NCBI GenBank assembly: GCA_020310875.1 | Contig: CM035435.1 | Coordinates: 69,745,955-69,809,954 of the forward strand | Direction: 5' to 3' | DNA: 64,000 nucleotides | Origin: Ceratopteris richardii | Lineage: Eukaryota; Streptophyta; Polypodiopsida; Polypodiales; Pteridaceae | Shown: piece by piece, positions 11,514 to 21,877 of the stretch | How positions within the stretch are numbered: position 1 is the first letter of the stretch | How the letters are laid out: each line of letters starts with the position of its first letter | Translations under genes and position numbers: made by a program | The notes under the pieces: model-generated | What the model was told of the DNA's origin: nothing | Database searches by the model: none | Seen by the model: the letters and a program-made list of their open reading frames with translations, nothing else

Positions 11514-14500
11514 ATGGCAGTTGCAGGAGGCACCAGTTCCCAGGCAGGGTCTAGCGCACAGATTGTGGACATTGAAACCCTCCTCCTGGAACCACCACTC
11601 ACCGAAAGGCCTCAAGAACTTCAAGCGGTGCATGTTCTCCCTATTTAGGACCCTCCTCAGGGACACACTTCTCAAGTGGGGAAACACGCTCATTGGTTTA
11701 GTGATGTCACAGGGCCATTGGGTGATGAAACCTATTTCTGGGAGGCAGAAATTGAATTCAATGGCAAATGGGGACGTTACCATTTCTTCACTCGCGAATT
11801 TGAAAACTATCAGAATGCAGAGGTAATGCGATTGGTTTGGACCAAAGCGGGATTGGATAGCTACTTCAGAGCACATTTGCCTAAGCCAGATTTCCTTCGC
11901 TGCTCCTACTTTATCACTACCATCACTCCTAGCAGGGCCAAGGGAGGCGATAGTACTTTTGTGCTACCCTCACTATTGCCAGGCCACGAACTCAAGAGAT
12001 TCAAACTGACCCTCAATTTGGTACGGGCAGCATTGAACATGCAAGGAATGCATATATCCCACTGAGAAAGAACTAATGGTTCCAGGCAGGATGAAACATA
12101 AGGATCTCAACAAATTGAAGGACATGGTCGCAATGACACCTACCATTGCTCTACACCTACGAACTATCATGCAACATTTTGCTTTTCCTGTCCAAGAACG
12201 ATTCACTATGCCACCAAAAAAGATATGGTTCAGCTTGTATTTGGCGGAGACAGAGAATCTCACCATCAACATACCGCACTGGATCATCGATCAAATACAC
12301 TTAGCCCATGAATGGTGGAATAAGAAACAGAAAAATGTACTTCATGGATGCTGTGCTCTCACAAGAATAATTTACAGGTGCTTAGCGTATGACGTGCCCA
12401 TTCAAAGAGCACTAGTATGGTCCAGGGCTCAAGAGTTCCAAAGACGACTATCAACGGCGGGCCCTCCATCGAAGAAGATGAGAGGAGGAGTTCAATTACC
12501 ATGCGCTCAACCAAGGGGAGCCACTACCACACCTGAGGTGACTCCTCCACAAACGAGGCATGTCCGACCATTCACCATTCGCCTACCCAGACCAAGTGCA
12601 AAAGGACCCAACCTGGTGTTTCCTCCTATTCCATCAGACTTGGAGTTCCCTTAAGGTTACACCCTTGCTGATCTAACAGATGAAGAAATCGCCCGTTTGA
12701 TCAATGAATCTAACCTGGAGACAGAAGCGGAGCAGACCCAAGAACAACAACCCACGACTACAACTTCAGCCCCGACCCAACCGGGAGTAGTAGAAGTAGA
12801 AGACGATGAAGAAGAGACAGAAGAACAAGAGGCACACGAAGAGTATGATCAAGAATATGAAGAACTTTCAGAACTAGCAAGTGCCCCGGCATACTCGGCC
12901 CAAATAAAAAGATTATACGAAACCATGAAGCAGGTCCAGGAGCAACACAAACTCTCACTCGAAACAGGAAAGATGATCATGAGCCAAATGTTAGCTGAGG
13001 AAGGTGTGGATGATATGTTCATTGAATCAATGAACCTGCACGCTGATGCAGTGGGCTTAGATGAGGCTGTTCATGCAGCCATGACTTATATTCATCGATC
13101 TGAGAAGCGAGTGCCTACCCGTCCCATGCGATCTGGCAAACAAATACACATCAATGTATCAGAACCAGGAGGCAACACACAAACAGAAGAACACCAGGAT
13201 GAACCACTCTCACCACCCATCTCACCTCTCAATACACATGTCACCTCACCACCTAGCACTACCACACCTATTTCTGCCATTACCACAGTCGTCATGGGAA
13301 TTCCTCTCTCCCCCGGCATCCAATTCGGAGGAGTTGCCATGCCCACCTTCACGACACTCTTCACAAATATCACATCCACCCCACCCACTGTTCCCATCTT
13401 TACAGTCACACACACATTCGACACAATGGAGACATCACCAGCCACAGCACCACTCCCACCCCCCACACAACCTCAACCTCCCATACCCCCTCCACCTACC
13501 TCACCACTTGACTCCACAGCATTCACAACTCCCTTTCCGTTCCCCATCCCCCCTGCATCTTCATCTTTCCCTGCATCGTTTATGTAAATAGTATATTCAT
13601 AGCATTACATCAATGCATGTATCAACTTCAGAGTGAGTACCAGGCTCTCGAAGACCGTCATCATCAGCTGACGACGAATCATCAATAACTACAAAGACGG
13701 CTCACAAGTATAGAAGAAGAAAATGCAGACCTCAATCAACGTTACACCACTCTCGAGCAAGGTCATCAAACCCTCCTGGAGACACCTCAACCATCAAAAG
13801 AGTCAGGAGTCAAACAACTCGAAGCCTTACTGGAGGTTTACCAAACAGATAACTTGAGAGTCCGGCAAAATTTAACTCTACTCCGAAAACACATGGCTAC
13901 GGCCCTTGAAGAAAACAAACGTCTGCAAAAACAAAACAAAGAAAACCTGGAAGCTGCCATGGAAGGCTCCCCCCATGAAATCGACCCAGAACAATTCAAA
14001 GCAGTTCCCTCAGAAACCATGAAAACCATCTTGGAAAGCTATGCTGATTTATTAGAAGCACATGATGATTTGGAAAGGGAACGGGATGAACTACCTATCC
14101 AGCTCAGGGAACAGGAGGCACAACCCAAATTCATAGAAACGACCTCGACTTCAGCAGAAGTAAAGGCATTGACAGAGCAGGTGGCGGAGCTGCAGAAAAA
14201 GTTACTGGAATATGAAAGGCAGCCCTCTCCCGTTGTAGAACCAGAGCCTGAGGAATTAGTACCCATTGAGGTGGAAGAAATGTATGAGGAACCATATGTT
14301 CCTATGTCGATGCCAGGTGGTACACAGACCTCAGAAGGAATGGACACCTTAGAAGTTGAAGTACCTGAATGGCTCTAGACACTAGAGAAAACAACAACAA
14401 CCCATGAAGATCGAGTGGCAATTCAAATCCAATCAATGGCAAAGTTAGAAGACACCATCATAAAGTTAGAATATTTCCGCAGCATGTCTCATCATAGATG

Positions 14501-15534
14501 GATTGGCACCAACGACGATCAATATGTGCCATATTGTGTACTCCTTGCAGATTACAACGCAGAGATTCAACGCAGATGTGGCAAACCTCCAACTTTCGCC
14601 ACACAATTTGGGCCCGATGATATCCCAGAAAGTGCTAAGAAAGGATCCATTCATCAACCCACATGGAGGATCCGTCTTCTTGAGACCTACCCAGAGATGG
14701 CGCACCTGGCCAGAGTTTACAATTGCTGTCAAGAGCATCAAAGGTTGCGCAAAGTGGTTAAACTATGTTTATCTAGCACCTGCTCAAGGACCTCCCACTG
14801 TGAATTACATGATTTCTACCATCCGTCACTGGAGCATTCGACTACGGAATACCCCCGATGTGATGGCCCAAATGTGCATGAAAATCTTTGAACTAATGCT
14901 AGTCACATTCAGGACATTCAAGAATATTAAAGACCCCCACTTCTCAGGTGTCAGATTTCTTACAGGAAACCAAGATCTCGTATACGACATGAGCACCACC
15001 CCATCACTAGAGGTAATATATGCTTGGCACGCCAGAATAAAGTACCTCCCAGCTTGCTTTAAATAGACATTCGAGGAGATGTTCGTAACAGGATTCTGGG
15101 AATATCACTCAGAAATATTTGTACCCAGACCCTCACATCTCCTCCACTTATTTGCTGTGGAGAGAACCATCCATTCAGAACAACTGCGGGTGCCACATCT
15201 GGACGTACCAGGACCAGTGAATTGGGATGCATTGTTAACAGATCTAGCACGGGGGTTAGGATTAGAAGAACACCACCTCGCTGTCGATGTTGTTCAATAT
15301 TATGTCCAACGCACAGCTAGACAAGGGTCTGTCAGAGACGACAGACACGAGAGAGGGGGGGTGTTGGCAGTAGTCAAGGAACCGAAGGAGTCACAAGACA
15401 GGGAAGCCTATGAAGGGGGTCGGAGCGAAGAGACAACACAAGCAGACACAGTAGTCAAAGAAGATCTGGCAAGTAGGCCATTTAAATTTTTCAGGCATCA
15501 AAGAGTTGGGCACACAAGAAGAAGGAGCAAATAG
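11514..15534 (+). pseudogene. ORF3 of element B (broken)
   Basis: This is a homologue of ORF3 in A and G, with the true 5' end preserved: ATG at 11514 (MAVAGG). The layout is the same: globular N-terminal part (HWFSD, WEAEIEFNG, LPKPDFLRC), acidic stretch, Pro/Thr linker (13200-13580), coiled coil (13600-14260), and C-terminal part (SHHRWIG, FEEMFVTGFWEYHSEIF). Breaks: TAG near 11650, frameshift near 12060, TAA at 12652-12654, TAA at about 13585-13587, a frame change near 13600-13860, TAG at 14376-14378, a deletion of about 25 codons with frame change near 14700, and TAG at about 15064. The last frame crosses the polypurine tract and continues to TAG at 15532-15534, about 170 bp inside the LTR. 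The function is unknown. Confidence 0.75.
15349..15361 (+). other. Polypurine tract of element B
   Basis: GAGAGAGGGGGGG, identical to that of A, lies immediately before the LTR start TGTTGG. Confidence 0.9.
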
Positions 15535-16071
15535 GGAGCTCCAGGAAATGTATGTCAAAATGTTAGAAGAAATCCCTACAAAAATAGTGATTTTCATCAC
15601 TAAAAACCATTGTAAATACCATTTAATATTTTTGTAGCTCCATTTTGTGCAAGCCAAGGAGTCCTTGAGCTTGAGGAGCTTTAGAAGTACCTACCTATCA
15701 GTTTTCACATTTTTTAGACTCCGTTTGAACCTCCAAATAGGGTAGAGAACCTAATTTTTAATTAGGCCGGACCCTAGGTCTGGACAAGGCCAAAACCTAG
15801 TCAAAAACTATAAAAAGAGCTAGAGAGCTCATTTTTTAGGGTAGCTTGTAACTAAATTGAACTTGTATGAGCTTTTTTGAAAGTAATCTAAGAACTCCAT
15901 TGCTTCTCACTCTTTGTCTTACCGTGTGTGCGCGTGTGTGTGTGTATGTGTGTGCATGTTAGTGTGCTTCTCACTCACGCACTTGTGCCTTCACTTGCTC
16001 GAGGTCTTCATACCATCCTCACGTCTTCCCGGATTGACATTAAAGGAGGTGCTACTCATCACTGAGCTACA
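15362..16071 (+). repeat. 3' LTR of element B (710 bp)
   Basis: It starts TGTTGGCAG after the polypurine tract and ends GAGCTACA, like the LTR of A, to which it is closely similar along its whole length. TATAAAAAG is at 15809-15817 and a TG-rich run lies around 15925-15962. After 16071 the sequence becomes minus-strand pol tail of element H. Confidence 0.88.
15809..15817 (+). promoter_or_regulatory. TATA box of LTR B
   Basis: TATAAAAAG followed by AGCTAGAGAGCTC, in the same context as in A, C and G. Confidence 0.7.
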
Positions 16072-16963
16072 GTGTCCTATCGTTGCTCACTAATATGAAG
16101 TTGGGCCAATGGTTGTGACTGGACCGCAACAGGTTGGTAGCCTTTCCGCACCCACACTTGTTTTGGTGGTTGAGACACCGTGCTTCATACTTTCTTTTGG
16201 CTTCGAGCATAGGCCATCTGATTCTTTTGCATTTGATCTGACTTTGGTTGCCATATCCCTATGGCCTTTGGAAAAGAAGGGAGTTCCATCATATCTTTGA
16301 CTTCTTTGTTGAGACAATCACCCCTCTGCATCACATAGTTTTGGACAAGAATAGCATCGTCATCTTCATGTGTACTCCTGGAAGGACCAGGAGTTGGTGC
16401 CTTTCCTAGTTCCTTGAGTGCTTTATTTTCTAGCTCGATTATAATGCGATTCTGATTTACCCAGACCTGAAGAAGTCCACTTCTTAGGTTTAGGTTGATT
16501 GCATGATCATAGATCTAGTCTTGACCCAAGACAAGAGGTTCAGTGAGATCCTCGTCTTGACACACTAGCACTTTAACTGTCCTTAGCACATCTTGGAGGT
16601 AGAGGGGAAGTTCCACCTCGCCCATGCAAGGGGCTTCCACACCTCCTAATCCTATGATATATGCTTCTACAGGATTGACACTTAAGTCAATTTTTAACAG
16701 TAAGAAAGTTTAACGGCACTAGTGGCTGCACCTGAGTCAATTAAAGCTCTCACAGTCCTTGCACTCTCTCCTTGTCCTACCTCTAGGGTCACAAAGGGAC
16801 GTCGGTCAATTATTCTAGTGGAACTTACTCCTGAGACTTCACACATAGCCATATGATATCCTAGATCTGCATAGGCATCTGTCCTAGGCTGATCTCTACC
16901 CTGTCTTCTCAACTTCATTCTTCGAATGTGTTCCAATGCTTCTACCTATGCTTCTTCACGAAT
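16072..16963 (-). pseudogene. PR2 (second retropepsin-like domain) and pol tail of element H
   Basis: On the minus strand a retropepsin-like domain follows the integrase region. It has ALIDSGA, with the catalytic triad codons at 16738-16730, then a GLGG flap-like segment near 16640 and an LVLGQD motif near 16525. A stop and a frame disturbance follow shortly after the catalytic motif (near 16700), and another stop replaces the Trp after LGQD. The tail then contains QVWVRKG near 16150, matching the tail of B. Here the catalytic aspartate is intact, unlike in G. Confidence 0.7.
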
Positions 16964-17767
16964 TCACTTTTCCTCTTCTTTACATTCTTTTGCAGTATTG
17001 AGTCGATTTAACATCTCCTCCGTGAGGGGTTCTTGATATAGTTTGACTCTGCATCCGCTAATGTAACTAGGGACAACATCACCCTCTAGTGTAGCTAACT
17101 GAACTGCTCCACTCGTTGAGATCCTATTTATGATCATAGGTCCATAGCCTCTCTTCTCTAGTTTTCGTGCATGTTTCTTCAAAGTGTAGACTAAAACTAT
17201 GTCTCGTGCTTTCAAACCCTTATCCTTCACATGTGCATCAAAATATGTTTTTTGTCTTTTCTTGGCTGTGTAAATTCCTGCTATCGCTCTTAATCTTGTC
17301 TCACCTAGTTGTTCAAGGTCAAAGATTCTAGAGGAGAGCTCATGGCCTGTCCAATCATGCTCTTGTGCTACTTTCAATGTAGGTATCAAGAAGTCTAGTG
17401 GTAGCACTGCATTTTGGCCAAACACCATTTGAAAGGGTGTGGCTTGGAGTACCGTTTTATAGGCAACTCTGTATGCCCAAACAACATGGTGTAGCTGTTT
17501 ATCCCAATCAGAGCGTTTATTATTCAGCAATTTAGCCAGCACATTGCATAGGATCTTATTTGTGCTTTTGGCTTGCCCATTAGCTTGTGGATGATAGGGG
17601 GCTAACTTCTTGTGTAATACCAAGAACTCTTGAAGAAGATTTTCAACAACTTCATTCAAGAAGTGAGTGCCTCTATCACTTACTAACTCGATAGGTAGCC
17701 CGTGTCTTGTGAACACATTCTCAAATAAGAACTTAGCGGTTGTCTGAGCATCGTTCTTTGTCGTAGC
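16964..17767 (-). pseudogene. Integrase, C-terminal two thirds, of element H
   Basis: On the minus strand this reads KNDAQTTAKFLFENVF, then SDRGTHF (second catalytic Asp) and HPQANGQAKST. The third catalytic residue, normally Glu, is Lys here, so the enzyme would be dead. A GPY/F-like module with YGPMIINR and YISGCRVK lies near 17160-17030. I see no chromodomain. The frame is interrupted at 17767 by the solo LTR and resumes at 18373. Confidence 0.85.
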
Positions 17768-18367
17768 TGTTGTCAGGATCTTGCTCACGCGCATACAGAG
17801 ATTACGGATGCAGAAAACACACAGAGAATAGACGCAACAAGAGACGAGACAGAACGCAGTATTGGGTGCAATCTCCCCCCATGCACTCTGTTTCGACAGT
17901 CCACAGAGTGCATGTATTTATAGGACTTTTTGATTACGTCGAAAAGAGTGGTTACATGATCGGTCTACAACGACCCTTATTCTAACCATTACTTTTCTAA
18001 CTGTTTCTAACAATAGAACCTTCTACGCAGGTTTATTTACAAGATAAATAATAATTATTCAGATTATTGATATCCACCCTTTCACGCTTTGCACGCTCCT
18101 CACGAACCTTCAGCTACTATATCAAAAACATCAAAAACACATTAATACATTAATAATTTAACACTCTAACAATGCATTGTTCAATAATAATTTAACACTC
18201 CAACAATGCATTGTTCAACATATTCCCTATTACAATCCAACAATGCATTGGCCAACATAATCCATGTTACACTCCAACAATGCATTGTTCAACATATTCC
18301 ATTGGCCAACATATTCCATGTTACACTCCAACAATGCATTGTTCAACATATTCCATAAGTTATAACA
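17768..18367 (-). mobile_element. Solo LTR (600 bp) with target-site duplication GTAGC
   Basis: The insert begins TGTTGTC and ends TATAACA on the plus strand, and is flanked by GTAGC at 17763-17767 and 18368-18372. Removing it and one GTAGC rejoins the integrase frame of H. I orient it minus because TATAAATA is on that strand (17932-17925) and because minus-strand starts such as TGTTAGAGTGTTAAATT resemble copia LTR ends. It is not similar to the other LTRs here. It arose either by LTR-LTR recombination or from a short non-autonomous element. Confidence 0.85.
18165..18355. repeat. Tandem palindromic repeats inside the solo LTR
   Basis: About five copies of a unit containing CAACAATGCATTGTTCAACA, spaced irregularly over some 190 bp. 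AACAATGCATTGTT is a perfect 14-base palindrome. Two units lead into the same AATTTAACACTC sequence, which suggests that the LTR end itself was duplicated. Confidence 0.75.
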
Positions 18368-18372
18368 GTAGC

Positions 18373-19157
18373 TTTTACCTCTACCCACTTGGTTAGATAA
18401 TCCGTGGCCCCAATAATGTATTCAGCATGTGAACCCTTAGCTGGGGGGTTAATAGGACCCACAAAGTCTATTCCCCACTTAGAGAATGCACGTCCACCCA
18501 TCATAGGTTTCAATGGCATCTCATCTTTACGTATAGGATATTGAGTTCGCTAGCACACATCACATCTCTTCACATAGGTATGTGCATCCATGTGAAGGGT
18601 TGGCCACCAAAGACCTACAAATAGTATTGCTTTGATCACCCGATCTAGTCTAAAATGTCCTCCTGCTACACCCTGGTGAGCAGTTTCCAAGATCTTAAGA
18701 TATTCACTCTCATGGACACATAATCTGAGGTAACCATCTTTACCATGCTTGTATAAGTTATCTCCTATGAGTGAGTAGTCTAGGGCTTCTTGTTCTAAAC
18801 TTCTTTGTCTAGCCAAATTCATTTCTTGAGGGAATGTTTTCATTCTCAGAAAGGCTACTAATGCTTCACTCCAATCTGGCACTAAAGACACTTGATAAAG
18901 AGTGGCATGTTCCACTGGTGGTTTAGTGCAGAAGATTGGGCATTCCTTGCACAACTTATGGACATCAGCTTCCATAGTCGGCCAATGCACTCCGAGTCTC
19001 CTTAGTGTCTGCAAAGTTCATTGCCTTGAGTAATGTTGCTCTAATGCACCTACATGTGCTAATTGCAACCATTTTGCATACTCATCCTCTTCCACACAAC
19101 ATGCTAATATTCCCTAATCTATATGCTTGTACATACTCCCTGCCATGACATGGTACT
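18373..19157 (-). pseudogene. Doubled H2C2 modules and start of integrase core of element H
   Basis: Reading from 19157 downwards: a segment with AGSMYKH and CCVEEDEYA, then the first H2C2-like module (AHVGALEQHY, LGVHWP, CKEC), about 90 residues of spacer, the canonical module (AHQGVAGGHF, GLWWPTL, CDVC near 18550), and the start of the integrase core with HAEYII and DYLTKWVE. Stops lie near 19112, 19020 and 18550. The element is cut at 19157 by the LTR of C. The paired H2C2 modules match those of D and G. Confidence 0.8.
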
Positions 19158-19801
19158 TGTTGGCAGCAGCCAGAGGCATAGAAGACGCGGAAGCATGTAA
19201 AGACAGAGCAGGGAGTCAGTCGAATCAATTTTTCAAAGATTATGTTTTAAAATACTTTTCAAAAACCTCCAACAGTGATTTTTATCACTAACATAGAAAA
19301 ACCCTTTTCTTAATTTCTAGCTCCATTTTGTGCAAGCCGAGGAGTCCTCGAGCTTGAGGAGCTTAGGTAGAATGAGCGTATCAATTTTGGTTATTTTTAG
19401 ACACCGTTTACCCTCTCAAATAGCGCATAGGACCTATTTTTTAACTATGCCAGTCACTAGATGTGAAACCGGTCAAAACTAGTCTAGAATCTATAAAAAG
19501 AGCTAGAGAGCTCATTTTTGAGGTGACTTAGTGTTAGCTTGTTTGAGTAGAGAAGAGCTTAGAGCTATTTTGAGCTTGTAAGAGTGTTCTTGAGTAATAG
19601 AGTTGATTTCTCACCTTCCATTGTGTCTTGCTTGTCTCTTCGTAGTGTGTGTGTATGTGTGTGTGCATCTCTATGCTTCTCACCTTCACTCTCACTTCAT
19701 CTCACATTCACGATCTTCATATCACTCCTATCTCTTCCACGGATTGACACTAAGGAGGTGGAGCTTCTTAACGTGGTTCTCACCATTGTGCTAGAGCAAC
19801 A
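19158..19801 (+). repeat. 5' LTR of element C (644 bp)
   Basis: Starts TGTTGGCAGC and ends GAGCAACA, giving TGTTG/CAACA inverted ends. It matches the LTR of G throughout and shares the block agctccattttgtgcaag (19319 onward) with A and B. A TG-rich run lies around 19645-19668. Seven bases separate it from the PBS. Confidence 0.92.
19492..19500 (+). promoter_or_regulatory. TATA box of LTR C
   Basis: TATAAAAAG followed by AGCTAGAGAGCTC, as in B and G. Confidence 0.7.
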
Positions 19802-19808
19802 CCAAATT

Positions 19809-19830
19809 TGGCGCCGTTGCCGGGGATCGA
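19809..19830 (+). other. Primer-binding site, tRNA-Asp
   Basis: Begins TGGCGCCGTTGCCGGGG and matches, over 22 bases, the complement of the 3' end of plant tRNA-Asp(GUC) including CCA. Minus-strand DNA synthesis would start here. tRNA-Asp priming is known for plant Athila-type Ty3/gypsy elements. Confidence 0.92.
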
Positions 19831-20137
19831 GTCTAGGACGAATGTGTGATGGTAAGAGTATAGCAAGAAGTGGCGTTGGAAGGTAAAAATTTCAGTTTTG
19901 GTTGTTGTTTTTAGTTAGTTTTTAGTGTTTTTCACCTCCCCCACACTACTTCATCACCGCATCATCATCTTCAACTCCAAAAAAAAATCAGAAAATTCAC
20001 CATATCCACCCATTCTCCTCATTTCCCCTCATTTGTGCATGTGCGAGAGAGAGAGCTTTTGTGCTTGTGTGTACTTGTGTGTTTTTGAGTTTTCTTGCAG
20101 GTACAGAGCTCCAGTGCATCAGGAAGGCTGCAAAAAG

Positions 20138-21302
20138 GTAAGAAAATCACTTTTTGTCAGAAATTGCCGACTGTGTCAGACCATCGCGATGGTCTGCCAA
20201 GTTCGGAATTTGAGGTAAGCGAGTTCATGGGCGTGTAGGCGACCCTTGCGCCTCTACGAATCCATTGCTGCATTTAAAAAATTCACACTTTGGTGGACCA
20301 TCGCGATTGGCTCAGACCATCGCGATTGTGTCACACCATCGCGATTGGCTCACGCCATCGCGACGGCTTGGCCGGACCATAGCGATGGTCTCACGCCATC
20401 GCGACGGTTCACTTGAACCATCGCGACGGTCCTTGACCATCGTGACGATCCCGTCGACCCCACGCCATCGCGATTGGCCCATGCCATCGCCTCGATAGTG
20501 CCACGTGGCAAGCTAGACCATCACGATTGCTCACTAGCCACGCCATCGCGACGAGACCCTTACACCATCGCGACAGCTCAAAATTTGGACCATCGCGATT
20601 GGCTCACGCCATCGCATCTGTGACCATTGCGACGGTTCACTTCGGACCATCGCGACGGTTCACGTTGACCGTTGACTGACACCATCACGATTGTGCACTC
20701 AATCGGACCATCGCGATGCCTCCCCCCCGACCATCGCGATTGCTCACAGTTAGACCATCGTGACCATGCACTTCAGACCATCGCAACGGTTCGCGCATCA
20801 CGCCATCGCGACGGTTCGCCTAGACCATCGCGACGGTCCCAGACCATCACAATCATCTTAGACCATCGCGATTGCTCACCCCAAATGCAAATTTTAGGGT
20901 TTCAATTTTTGGCCAATTTTGGGGCTATTTTTGGGAAATTTTTGGGTGATTAGACTCATAGGAGACCCCTTAGCTCATATTTGAAGAAAAAAACCTGTTT
21001 GTGAGTTTTTACCCTCGAGGGCCTGAACGCTCATATCTTTCTCATCCGAAGTCCGTTTTTTGAGCTTTATAGCTCATTAGAAAGCTCTTGACGAGTACTA
21101 CGTGACCTCAACTAATTTTTTTTTCATGAAGAATACGTTGATTTTTAGATAAGCTAATTTGAGGTTGACCATCTGTGGGACTAGGAAAGAAAGTGGGCCT
21201 TGGGAAGAAAATTGTTGCCAAAAGTTAAGGGACTTAAAAGTGTATAAACTTAGGTGCTTGATCATCCATTGTGATATTGGTCTAATATTGGATTTTTCCA
21301 AG
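20138..21302 (+). other. Predicted leader intron of element C containing the palindrome array
   Basis: The donor AAAAAG/GTAAGAAA (exon end 20137) is identical in G. The 3' end has TCTAAT, a possible branch point, about 20 bases before a pyrimidine-rich TTTTTCCAAG (AG at 21301-21302). G has TTTTTCCAG there, so the site in C may be weakened. Upstream there is another donor-like GGAAG/GTAAAAATT near 19880 and an acceptor TTTTCTTGCAG ending at 20100, which would leave a 37-base exon at 20101-20137. This is prediction only. Confidence 0.45.
20177..20880. repeat. Array of about 27 CCATCGCGA palindromic units in the leader of C
   Basis: Units share CCATCGCGAYKG and are spaced 15 to 45 bases apart with non-repeated sequence between them. 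The first unit is a perfect 20-base palindrome, CAGACCATCGCGATGGTCTG (20177-20196). Several units show changes at the CpG positions (CATCACGA, CATCGTGA, CATTGCGA, CATCGCAA), as expected from deamination of methylated cytosine. The unit order agrees with G, so the array was inherited as a whole. Confidence 0.9.
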
Positions 21303-21723
21303 TCTAGCAAAGGCAATCAAGGGCAACCAAAGCATGAAGGGCATAAAGCTTGGGAAGTGCGGCTTCTTGGGCATCAGAGCAACCAGAAAAGCTGACTCGA
21401 GGTTGGAAGATTACTCAACCCCCTCAGTCAATTTTTTGCTTAGGATAAACGTTAGCATTGTGGATTCAAGACGATAGGAACTCCTCAAGTTCAAGAGACT
21501 AAATTTATCAAGTCTAAGACTAAAGATAAGGGTGTGTGATACGAAAACCTAAAGGAAAGAACATAAGTCTGACGGAACGAGAACTCAAAGTACCGCAGAA
21601 AGTCGAATTCCTGATGCATACATTAAGACAAGAATCTAAAGAAATTTAAAAAGAATCAAGAAAGTAATAACAAAGAATCATTGACGATCTGAGCGTGTAC
21701 TGAGTGTGCAAGGAAGAAAATTC

Positions 21724-21877
21724 ATGAACCTTAGATCGGGCAAACACATAGGTAAGTCAGACCGTCGAAGCCTTAGATCATCAGAGGCAAGTGTAGGAAC
21801 TACTGCACGATCGTGGGCTCAACAATTGAATACTAGTTATCCCTACGAGAGCTCAGATACTAGCGAATCAGAAATGG
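21724..21877 (+). pseudogene. gag: First 51 codons of gag of element C
   Basis: ATG at 21724 opens MNLRSGKHIG, the same as G from 51593. The reading frame is intact to about 21877 (motif SDTSESEM), where the sequence changes into element D. The frame is also open upstream to a GTG, but the ATG is the start conserved across A, D, F and G. Confidence 0.85.

Larger units (their letters stand above)
10758..16071 (+). mobile_element. Element B: 3' half of a Ty3/gypsy-type element interrupted by A
   Basis: The visible part holds the end of the pol tail, ORF3, polypurine tract and 3' LTR. It starts exactly where the LTR of A ends, so A is inserted in B and the 5' part of B should lie left of the window. 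The LTR is followed by pol-tail sequence of the minus-strand element H, so B in turn is inserted in H; GTGTC at 16072-16076 is the expected target copy. B and A are of one subfamily by their LTRs. Confidence 0.85.
16072..19157 (-). mobile_element. Element H: minus-strand pol fragment hosting B, C and a solo LTR
   Basis: Read on the minus strand from 19157 to 16072, it contains a segment before integrase, two H2C2 modules, the integrase core (split by a solo LTR), the region after integrase, PR2 and the W-x-x-K tail. It stops at the LTR of C on one side and the LTR of B on the other, so it is the older target of both. Tail residues match those of B closely, so H belongs to the same group. Its gag, PR1 and RT are not adjacent and may lie outside the window. 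Confidence 0.8.
19158..21877 (+). mobile_element. Element C: 5' end of a Ty3/gypsy-type element, truncated in gag
   Basis: It contains a complete 5' LTR, tRNA-Asp PBS, long leader with palindrome array, and about 50 gag codons. It is nearly collinear with the first 2.7 kb of G, so both are one subfamily. It inserted into H (flank GTACT at 19153-19157). At about 21877 homology to G ends inside gag and minus-strand element D begins. The rest of C is not seen. Confidence 0.9.

Noticed and set aside
20177-20880. CRISPR-like array (short repeats with variable spacers)
   Set aside because: Units are about 10-13 bases, degenerate, with irregular spacers, in a plant retrotransposon leader; no cas genes or leader. 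The array in G at 50088-50750 is the same.
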